Shown: positions 22,283 through 28,577 of the stretch, piece after piece | Layout: each line of letters begins with the position of its first letter | Numbering within the stretch: the stretch's first letter is position 1 | Origin: Muribaculaceae bacterium | Lineage (GTDB): Bacteria > Bacteroidota > Bacteroidia > Bacteroidales > Muribaculaceae | DNA: 28,577 nt | Reading direction: 5' to 3' | NCBI GenBank assembly: GCA_016302215.1 | Contig: JAEDNZ010000002.1 | Span: forward strand, 1 to 28,577 | Translations under genes and position numbers: made by a program | Notes under the pieces: model-generated | The model's database searches: none | Told to the model about the DNA's origin: nothing | What the model saw: the letters and a program-made list of their open reading frames with translations, nothing else

Positions 22283-24427
22283 ATGCATAATATGAACGAT
22301 ATGATTAAGGCATTGGCTGTGGGCGCGATGGTGTCGGCTCCGGCAGCATCGGCAATAGCTCAGATACAATACCCCCAGGCGCCGAGTGATGGCACTGTTT
22401 ATGAAGCCTTTGGCTTGAAGGTCAACGATAATTACCGCCCGCTGGAGAATGACACGGCTGCAGCCACCTTGGCGTGGGTCAAGGCTGAAAATAAGATTAC
22501 TGACAGCTACATGAGCCGGGTGCGCTATCGCGGCGATATCAAAGCGCGCCTCAAGGTGCTCAACTCCTATCTCAAATCAGGCGCTCCCTCGCTTGAGAAT
22601 GATGGCATGTATTATTTCTTCGAGAATGATGGCTTGAGAAATCAGTCGGTGCTGTATCGTCAGGCCACGCCGACGAGTAGCGCAGAGGTATTTATTGACC
22701 CCAATCAGCTGTCAGCTGACGGCACGGTGGCGCTCAAGGGCGTGTATCAGTCGCACGACGGGCGCTACACGGCTTACACGGTGTCGCGCAACGGCAGCGA
22801 CTGGGTTGAGATATTCGTGATGGAAACGCAATCGCGCAAGTTGCTTGACGACCATATCGTGTGGGCTAAGTTTACGGGCGCTGAGTGGCACGGCGACGGC
22901 TTCTACTACAGCGCTTATGACCGTCCCGAGGCCGGCAAGGAGTTTTCTAATGCCAATGAGTATCACCGAGTGTATTACCACAAGCTCGGCACGCCCCAGC
23001 AGGCTGATGAGCTGGTGTTTGAGGACCGTGAGCAGCCGTTGCATTTCCATAGCGTAGGTGTCTCCAACGACGACACGGCGCTATTTATCTACGGCAGCGG
23101 CGAGGGTAACGGCAACTCGCTGATGGTGCGTGATTTGCGCCAAGGCGATGATGCGCCATGGCTGGTGGTCGAGGCGACACAGAGCTACGAGATAGCGCCT
23201 ATCGATGTAGTCGATGGCATGATATATATGCTCACCTCTGACAATGCGCCCAAGTATCGTGTGGTGAAAGCGCCCCTGTCAGCGCCTCAGAAGGCCAACT
23301 GGGTGGAGGTGGTGCCCGAGGACGATGGCGTGTTGGTGGGCGCTACGTTTGCCGGCGACAAGCTGGTGGTGACATACGATCGCGATGCATCGCACCACGC
23401 TTTTGTTGTCGATGCAGATGGCCGTGTCCTACGCGAGATTAAATTCCCGGCATGTGGCAGCGTGTCGTTCTCGGCCTCGCGCAAGCAGCCTGAAGTTTTT
23501 TATGAATTTACATCATTTACATATCCGCGCTCGGTGTATAGCTACGATATGACCACCGGCGAGAGCACCCTGCTCAAGACATCGGCTATCGAAGGCTTCA
23601 ATCCTGATGACTACGTCACGGAGCAAGTGTTCTATACCTCAAAGGACGGCACTCGTGTGCCAATGTTTATAGTCTATCGTCGCGGTCTCAAGCGTGATGG
23701 CTCTAACCCGGTGTATCTCTATGGCTATGGCGGCTTTAATGTGCCGCTCAATCCGGGCTTCTCCGCCAACAGACTGCTGTGGCTCGAAAATGGAGGCATA
23801 TATGCCCAGGCTAACCTGCGTGGCGGCTCGGAGTATGGCGAGGCATGGCATGAGGCCGGCACCCGAATGAATAAGGTCAATGTCTTTGACGACTTTATCG
23901 CAGCTGCCGAATATATGATTACTGAAGGCTGGACCACGCGCGAACGTCTTGTCATCGAAGGAGGCTCTAATGGCGGCCTCTTGGTGGGAGCGTGCGTCAA
24001 TATGCGTCCTGACCTTTTTGCGGTGGCTATCCCTCGCGTGGGCGTTATGGATATGATGCGTTATCACCTGTTCACAATAGGCTGGAATTGGGCACATGAC
24101 TACGGCACCGCTGATGACTCGCTCGAGATGGCACGCTATCTGCTTGACTACTCGCCGATACATAATATCCGCAACGATGGCACACCTTACCCGGCCATTC
24201 TTGTCACCACCGCTGACCATGATGACCGCGTGGTGCCTGCTCACTCATTCAAGTATGCCGCTACGCTTCAAGCTGCTGACACCGGTGTGCGCCCTAAGCT
24301 GATACGTATTGATAGCAATGCAGGTCACGGCGCCGGCAAGCCTATGGAGAAGATTATTGATGAATGGACCGATATGTACTCATTTATCTATTACAATTTA
24401 GGTATTGAGCCCGACATCAAGAAATGA
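22283..24427 (+). CDS. Prolyl oligopeptidase (S9A family serine peptidase), exported
   Basis: Serine peptidase that cleaves after proline in short peptides, probably periplasmic. It has 714 residues from the ATG at 22283. Signal peptide: KALAVGAMVSAPAASAIAQ. The seven-bladed propeller domain (about 90-410) follows, with DGRYTAYTVSRNGSDW as a typical blade. The alpha/beta-hydrolase domain carries Ser562 in GGSNGGLL, Asp647 in ADHDDRVVP with the substrate-binding Arg two residues on, and His682 in AGHGAG. GYGGFNVPLNP and NLRGGSEYGEAWHEAG are family hallmarks. The frame is open to an ATG at 22256, but that overlaps the promoter -7 region, so ATGs at 22265, 22283, 22292 or 22301 are better; the A-rich run before 22283 favours it. 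It is translationally coupled to the next gene (ATGA at 24424-24427). Confidence 0.93.
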   Translation: MHNMNDMIKALAVGAMVSAPAASAIAQIQYPQAPSDGTVYEAFGLKVNDNYRPLENDTAAATLAWVKAENKITDSYMSRVRYRGDIKARLKVLNSYLKSGAPSLENDGMYYFFENDGLRNQSVLYRQATPTSSAEVFIDPNQLSADGTVALKGVYQSHDGRYTAYTVSRNGSDWVEIFVMETQSRKLLDDHIVWAKFTGAEWHGDGFYYSAYDRPEAGKEFSNANEYHRVYYHKLGTPQQADELVFEDREQPLHFHSVGVSNDDTALFIYGSGEGNGNSLMVRDLRQGDDAPWLVVEATQSYEIAPIDVVDGMIYMLTSDNAPKYRVVKAPLSAPQKANWVEVVPEDDGVLVGATFAGDKLVVTYDRDASHHAFVVDADGRVLREIKFPACGSVSFSASRKQPEVFYEFTSFTYPRSVYSYDMTTGESTLLKTSAIEGFNPDDYVTEQVFYTSKDGTRVPMFIVYRRGLKRDGSNPVYLYGYGGFNVPLNPGFSANRLLWLENGGIYAQANLRGGSEYGEAWHEAGTRMNKVNVFDDFIAAAEYMITEGWTTRERLVIEGGSNGGLLVGACVNMRPDLFAVAIPRVGVMDMMRYHLFTIGWNWAHDYGTADDSLEMARYLLDYSPIHNIRNDGTPYPAILVTTADHDDRVVPAHSFKYAATLQAADTGVRPKLIRIDSNAGHGAGKPMEKIIDEWTDMYSFIYYNLGIEPDIKK

Positions 24428-25371
24428 GACTGGCGGTTAGGTATCAGTTATATGCAGCTGCCACGGGAGCCCTGCTGGCGTCGATGATGACGGCGTGCTT
24501 CACCGGCATAGAGAGCACGCCTCGCATCAAGGACTCGGAGGTGGCGCGCGTTGAGCGCGAGACACAACGCCCCGAGGCGGCTTTCATGGCGGCGGTCCAA
24601 CGGCGTGCGCCGGCTGCGTGGCAATCGGGGAGCACGGCGCTATATGTCACCGACAGCAAGATATCACTGATATTTTCCTCTGCTTCATCACGCACCGATT
24701 CGCTCGCCGGCCACACCATCACGTTTGACCGCTTTGAGCCGGCAGTGTCAGTCACCGGCGCCGAAGCCACTGATGTGATATTTCGTTCGGACCGCGGCGA
24801 CACGCTCCATTATATGGTATCGGCGTCAACAGCCGATATCCTTGCGCGCAACCGCCTCGATGTGCCGTTCACCGTTGACCTTGCTATGGTGGCTCAAGCC
24901 GATAGTCTCTTGCGCGGCAACACCTACTATGTGACTACACCCACATGGATTGACACCACCGGCCGTGCTGTTGACCGCCTGCGACATGTCGCTGTCGTCG
25001 TTGACAGCGTCGGGGTAGGCGACCACAATTATCCGCTGCGTGTGTATTTTCATCGCCCCGAGGAGTTGCAGCATTACAGCTTGCTGATGACAGTAGGCAT
25101 CGACAGGGCTTCGACACGCAATTTCGATACACTCTTTTCATTTGCTGACCCCCGCAAACAGTATCCTCACATCACAGATGAGATGTGGACCAATATTATC
25201 CACTCACGCCTCGCCGAAGGAATGACCCCCGATGAGGCCCGATTAGCTATGGGCACGCCCCACGAGATAGTGAAAGTGCCATCTACGGCCGGCATGGTGG
25301 AGCGATGGGCCTATGATGATGGCGTGTATCTTATTTTTGAAGACGGCTATCTGACACGTTATCGCAAATGA
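24424..25371 (+). CDS. Lipoprotein with C-terminal BamE/SmpA-like segment, function unknown
   Basis: A 315-residue predicted lipoprotein. The signal sequence ends LASMMTAC with Cys25 as the likely lipidation site, although the residues before Cys (MTAC) are only a fair lipobox. Residues 40-250 form a beta-rich region I do not recognise (TALYVTDSKISLIF, DVIFRSDRGDTLHYMV). The last 55 residues, from RLAEGMTPDEARLAMGTPHEI to WAYDDGVYLIFEDGYLTRYR, look like the small BamE/SmpA/OmlA fold: a helix with GMT..E....G.P followed by two strands. It overlaps the peptidase stop by four bases and ends four bases before the metallo-hydrolase. A periplasm-facing outer- or inner-membrane protein is likely; a role in barrel assembly is not implied by this segment alone. 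Confidence 0.8.
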   Translation: MRLAVRYQLYAAATGALLASMMTACFTGIESTPRIKDSEVARVERETQRPEAAFMAAVQRRAPAAWQSGSTALYVTDSKISLIFSSASSRTDSLAGHTITFDRFEPAVSVTGAEATDVIFRSDRGDTLHYMVSASTADILARNRLDVPFTVDLAMVAQADSLLRGNTYYVTTPTWIDTTGRAVDRLRHVAVVVDSVGVGDHNYPLRVYFHRPEELQHYSLLMTVGIDRASTRNFDTLFSFADPRKQYPHITDEMWTNIIHSRLAEGMTPDEARLAMGTPHEIVKVPSTAGMVERWAYDDGVYLIFEDGYLTRYRK

Positions 25372-25375
25372 CACT

Positions 25376-26146
25376 ATGACTATGATGAAACTCACATTTC
25401 TCGGCACGGGCACATCTACGGGTGTGCCGCAGATAGGTTGCAATTGCGCCACATGCCGCTCTGCCGATATGCGCGACAAGCGTCTGCGCGCCTCGGCATT
25501 GCTGCAGGTGGGCAACACGGCATCATTTCTTATCGACAGCGGGCCTGACCTCAGAGAGCAACTGCTGCGTGCCGGTGCGCCTGACATCACGGCCTTGCTC
25601 GTCACTCACAGCCACTATGACCATGTGGGTGGCATTGATGATTTGCGCCCTTATTGCGCCAAGCATCCGCTGCCTGTATATTGCCTCGCTGATGTAGAGC
25701 GCGACCTGCGTGCTCGCATTCCCTATTGTTTTGCAAAGCATCTATATCCCGGTGTGCCCACTTTTGATGTGCACAGCATAAGGCCTGATGAGCCTTTCAT
25801 CGTGCAAGGAGTGAAGGTCACGCCGCTGCCGGTGATGCATTATAAGTTGCCTATCATAGGGTTTAAGATAGGCCAATTAGCTTACATCACCGATTGCAAG
25901 ACCATGCCTGACACCACGCTGGCTCTACTCAGAGGTGTTGATACTCTCGTAATCAATGCCTTGCGTCATAAGGAGCATATCTCACACATGAGCCTGTCGC
26001 AGGCGCTCGAGGTCATCGCGGCAGTCAAGCCGCGCAGAGCCTATCTGACGCACCTGAGCCACGATATGGGCACACACGCCGCCACCGAGGCTCAGCTGCC
26101 GGATAATGTGCGCATCGCTTACGATACTCTGCAGCTCACGCTGTAA
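25376..26146 (+). CDS. MBL-fold metallo-hydrolase, PhnP-like
   Basis: A 256-residue cytoplasmic metallo-beta-lactamase-fold hydrolase. The di-metal motif THSHYDH gives His78, His80, Asp82 and His83. Further ligands are likely in PVMHYKLP (His), YITDCKTMP (Asp) and the late LTHLSHDMG (His). The three N-terminal cysteines in GCNCATC (22, 24, 27) match the structural zinc site of PhnP-type cyclic phosphodiesterases. Proteins of this group open phosphoribosyl cyclic phosphate or similar esters; there are no phn genes nearby, so the substrate is open. ATGs at 25382 and 25385 are equally possible starts; the family usually begins at MKLTFLGTGTS, that is 25385. It is third in the plus-strand operon. 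Confidence 0.9.
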   Translation: MTMMKLTFLGTGTSTGVPQIGCNCATCRSADMRDKRLRASALLQVGNTASFLIDSGPDLREQLLRAGAPDITALLVTHSHYDHVGGIDDLRPYCAKHPLPVYCLADVERDLRARIPYCFAKHLYPGVPTFDVHSIRPDEPFIVQGVKVTPLPVMHYKLPIIGFKIGQLAYITDCKTMPDTTLALLRGVDTLVINALRHKEHISHMSLSQALEVIAAVKPRRAYLTHLSHDMGTHAATEAQLPDNVRIAYDTLQLTL

Positions 26147-26167
26147 TAAGCCCTTGCTTCATTTGGC

Positions 26168-27523
26168 CTATGCTTGTCGGCGCGGGTGACTGCCTATCAT
26201 ACATTGTCCCTGCATCTTGATAAGATATGCAATTAGGGCATCGTTGCTGCAAGCGATAGTCTGAAGTGTGGCTTTGTAGTACTCCATGTCTGTAATGGCC
26301 TTGCGAGCCACACCTGACTCCATAGCAGCGAGGATCACTGCCGGAGCTACGGTGGTGAGCAGTCGGCGGTCAAAAGGCTTGGGGAGGATATAGTCCTTGC
26401 CGAAGCATAGGTCTTCGTGGCCATAGGCATGCGCTATGGTCTTGGGCACCGGCCGGTGTGCCAGCTCGGCAATGGCGCGAGCGGCGGCGATTTTCATCTC
26501 CTCATTGATAGAGGTGGCAAGGCAGTCAAGGGCGCCACGGAAGATATACGGAAATCCCAGCACATTGTTGATTTGGTTGGGATAATCAGAGCGTCCGGTG
26601 GCAAATATGATATCCGGGCGCGACGCCATAGCGGTGTCATAGTCTATTTCCGGGTCGGGATTGGCGAGCGCAAAGACTATGGGCTTGGGGGCCATCGTGC
26701 GCAGCATATCGGCAGTGAGGACACCGGCCACCGACAGGCCCACAAAGGCATCGGCATCAACGAGTGCCTCGGCGAGGGTCTCGATAGGGCGCGATGTGGC
26801 AAATTCCTGCTTTTGAGGCGTGAGGCCGGTGCGGCGTGTCGATATCACACCGCGGCTGTCACACATCACCACATTCTCGTGCTTCACGCCTAAGGCGCAG
26901 TATAGCCGTGTGCATGCTATCGCAGCGGCGCCGGCGCCATTGACCACCAGTCGCAGCTCTGACAAGTCTTTGCCCTGAATTTCAGCTGCATTAAGGAGTC
27001 CGGCGGCAGAGATGATGGCTGTGCCGTGCTGGTCATCGTGCATCACGGGTATGTCGCACTCGGCCTTGAGTCGTGACTCTATCTCAAAGCACTCAGGCGC
27101 CTTGATATCCTCAAGGTTGATGCCGCCGAAAGTGGGTGTCAGAGCCTTGACGGTGTCAATAAACCGCGCCGGGTCAGTCTCATCAATCTCAATATCGTAG
27201 GCATCAATGCCGGCGAAAATCTTGAATAGCAAGGCCTTGCCTTCCATCACAGGCTTAGAGGCAAGCGCGCCTATATTGCCCAGACCGAGCACTGCGGTGC
27301 CATTGCTGATGACAGCCACCAGGTTGGCGCGGCCGGTGTAGTCAAACACTTTGGCCGGGTCTTCTTTGATTTCCAGGCAAGGATATGCCACGCCGGGAGA
27401 GTAGGCGAGGGCTAAATCTTCAGGAGTGGAGTAGCGCTTGGTCGGCACCACCTCTATCTTGCCGGGTTTGGGATACTTATGATAATCAAGGGCGTCTTGG
27501 GGAGTTAATTTTGACATATTCAT
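26168..27523 (-). CDS. NAD(P)-dependent malic enzyme, short form without PTA domain
   Basis: Oxidatively decarboxylates malate to pyruvate with NAD or NADP. Its 451 residues comprise the N-terminal malic domain (YSPGVAYPC, GNIGALASKPVMEGKALLF with the catalytic lysine, and metal-binding DIEIDETD) and the NAD-binding domain (VMHDDQHGTA, VVNGAGAAAIACTRLY, FALANPDPEI, FATGRSDYPNQINNVLGFPYIFRG). The protein stops about 30 residues after this domain. MaeB-type enzymes, common in Bacteroidetes, continue with a phosphotransacetylase-like domain of over 300 residues; here only 21 bases separate the stop from the convergent metallo-hydrolase gene, so no remnant is present. The catalytic set is intact, so it should be active. 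An ATG at 27517 is an alternative start. The gene is divergent from ilvA. Confidence 0.93.
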   Translation of the reverse strand: MNMSKLTPQDALDYHKYPKPGKIEVVPTKRYSTPEDLALAYSPGVAYPCLEIKEDPAKVFDYTGRANLVAVISNGTAVLGLGNIGALASKPVMEGKALLFKIFAGIDAYDIEIDETDPARFIDTVKALTPTFGGINLEDIKAPECFEIESRLKAECDIPVMHDDQHGTAIISAAGLLNAAEIQGKDLSELRLVVNGAGAAAIACTRLYCALGVKHENVVMCDSRGVISTRRTGLTPQKQEFATSRPIETLAEALVDADAFVGLSVAGVLTADMLRTMAPKPIVFALANPDPEIDYDTAMASRPDIIFATGRSDYPNQINNVLGFPYIFRGALDCLATSINEEMKIAAARAIAELAHRPVPKTIAHAYGHEDLCFGKDYILPKPFDRRLLTTVAPAVILAAMESGVARKAITDMEYYKATLQTIACSNDALIAYLIKMQGQCMIGSHPRRQA

Positions 27524-27568
27524 TAAAATTTTAATCTCTTAATATGACAATTTAAGCAAGAAAATGTT

Positions 27569-27576
27569 TAACTTTG
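27569..27576 (+). promoter_or_regulatory. Promoter -7 element for ilvA
   Basis: TAACTTTG matches TAnnTTTG fully. No clear TTTG is seen 19-20 bases upstream. Transcription would begin near 27583 with a leader of about 20 bases. The 80-base gap is shared with the divergent malic enzyme gene, for which I see no good promoter match. Confidence 0.6.
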
Positions 27577-27603
27577 TGGACTGACATTTAGACACTTTTA
27601 ACT

Positions 27604-28577
27604 ATGCTCGAAATAAGCGAAATCTTCAATGCCGCTGCGGTGCTTAAAGGCGTAGCGCGCCGCACTGCCATCATTCCGGCTCCGGGGCTGAGCCGCGACA
27701 GCGAAATATTCCTCAAGACAGAAAACCTGCAGCTCACCGGCTCCTTCAAGCTCAGAGGCGCATACTATAAAATCTCCCAGCTTAACGATGACGAGAAAGC
27801 TCGCGGTGTGATAGCGTGCTCTGCGGGCAATCACGCCCAGGGGGTGGCTCTCGGCGCCACGCACAATGGCATCAAGGCGCTGATATGCTTGCCGGCAGGC
27901 GCGCCTATTTCAAAAGTCCAAGCCACTAAGGGCTATGGCGCTGACGTCTGCCTCGTGCCCGGCGTGTATGACGACGCTTATGCCAAGGCTATAGCCTTGC
28001 AGAAAGAGCATGGATACACCTTCGTGCACCCATTCGATGACGAGCTCGTGATAGCAGGGCAGGGCACCATAGGGCTCGAAATCTTGGAGCAGAAGCCCGA
28101 TGTGGAGGCTATTATAGTGCCCATCGGCGGTGGCGGCCTCATCTCCGGCGTGGCATACGCCGTCAAGACCTTGCGCCCTGATGTCAAGGTATATGGCGTG
28201 CAGGCTGCCGGGGCGCCTTCGATGGCCAAGTCGCTTGTCGATGGAGAGCGTTGCCACCTGCAAGCCGTATCAACAATAGCCGATGGCATCGCCGTGAAAG
28301 AGCCGGGCATCAACACCTTTGAGATGTGCAAGCGCTATGTCGATGAAGTCGTCACCGTCAACGACGATGAGACCGCGGCCGCCATACTTGCACTTATTGA
28401 GCAGCAGAAACTTGTGGCTGAGGGCGCCGGCGCCGTGGCCGTGGCCGCTGCTATGTTTGGCAAGCTGCCCATTGCCGGCAAGAAAGTGGTGTGTCTGGTA
28501 TCCGGTGGCAACATTGATGTCAACACCCTCTCGCGCGTCATCACTCGCGGATTGTCAAAGAGCGGACGCAACTACAC
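27604..28577 (+). CDS. ilvA: Threonine ammonia-lyase (threonine dehydratase), 3' end outside window
   Basis: PLP enzyme that deaminates threonine to 2-oxobutyrate, the first step of isoleucine synthesis or threonine breakdown. The frame is open from the ATG at 27604 to the window end, 324 codons. It has the PLP lysine Lys49 in GSFKLRGA, the ring-binding SAGNHAQG, the phosphate-binding GGGGLISG and the late LVSGGNIDVN. All marks of the catalytic domain are present. Family members of about 400 residues end in an ACT regulatory domain, so about 80 residues probably lie beyond the edge, and whether it is the feedback-regulated form cannot be told. The start is set by the ATG 28 bases after the promoter element; the family motif EIFNAAAVLKGVARRTAI follows at once. 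Confidence 0.93.
   Translation, partial: MLEISEIFNAAAVLKGVARRTAIIPAPGLSRDSEIFLKTENLQLTGSFKLRGAYYKISQLNDDEKARGVIACSAGNHAQGVALGATHNGIKALICLPAGAPISKVQATKGYGADVCLVPGVYDDAYAKAIALQKEHGYTFVHPFDDELVIAGQGTIGLEILEQKPDVEAIIVPIGGGGLISGVAYAVKTLRPDVKVYGVQAAGAPSMAKSLVDGERCHLQAVSTIADGIAVKEPGINTFEMCKRYVDEVVTVNDDETAAAILALIEQQKLVAEGAGAVAVAAAMFGKLPIAGKKVVCLVSGGNIDVNTLSRVITRGLSKSGRNY

Noticed and set aside
23639..24244. 201-codon open frame on the minus strand
   Set aside because: It is antisense to the catalytic domain of prolyl oligopeptidase and has no recognisable features or promoter.
27598..28571. Several minus-strand open frames at the right edge
   Set aside because: They are shadows of ilvA on the plus strand, which has all family motifs.

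Overview
The window reads as chromosomal DNA of a Bacteroidales bacterium, most likely of the Muribaculaceae/Prevotella type. The assignment rests on inference from four things. Several intergenic gaps carry Bacteroidetes promoters (TAnnTTTG, with TTTG about 19-20 bases upstream). There is a fused MurF-Alr gene, a GSCFA-domain gene beside it, and a PorE-type lipoprotein. Two secreted proteins end in short tails that resemble type IX secretion (T9SS) sorting tails. Genes are densely packed, often with 1-4 base overlaps, and I see no rRNA, tRNA, CRISPR array, insertion sequence or phage gene.

Layout. (1) Positions 1-3044, plus strand: the 3' part of serB, overlapped by a patatin-like phospholipase fused to an outer-membrane barrel. 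(2) 6745-3062, minus strand: an operon of mlaE, mlaF, fcl (GDP-L-fucose synthase) and a WecA/MraY-family sugar-phosphate transferase. (3) 7075-7956, plus: a secreted protein with two SusE/F-like domains and a sorting-like tail, with its own promoter and terminator. (4) 13154-8060, minus: porE-like lipoprotein, GSCFA protein and murF-alr, tightly packed. (5) 13360-14760, plus: a second secreted two-repeat protein, preceded by a tandem 18-base direct repeat with a 21-base period and followed by a strong terminator. (6) 21863-14898, minus: a surface-polysaccharide cluster of tviC-like epimerase, tviB-like dehydrogenase, three GT4 glycosyltransferases and a radical SAM protein, behind a probable long leader. 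(7) 22283-26146, plus: prolyl oligopeptidase, BamE-like lipoprotein and a PhnP-like metallo-hydrolase. (8) 27523-26168, minus: a short malic enzyme without the usual C-terminal phosphotransacetylase domain. (9) 27604 to the end, plus: ilvA, cut by the window edge.

How it fits together. Much of the window serves the cell envelope: lipid transport (mlaEF), peptidoglycan precursors (murF-alr), an OmpA-like lipoprotein of the T9SS type (porE) and glycan assembly. The dehydrogenase/epimerase pair should convert UDP-GlcNAc to UDP-GalNAcA, and the three GT4 enzymes would build a glycan. The lipid-linked first step and GDP-fucose supply are encoded 10 kb away in the mla operon. No flippase, polymerase or gmd gene is visible, so the glycan pathway is incomplete here. 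The points most worth a second look are the two tail-bearing secreted proteins flanking the porE operon, the direct-repeat operator at 13242-13280, the radical SAM enzyme among glycosyltransferases, and the possible attenuator in the polysaccharide leader.
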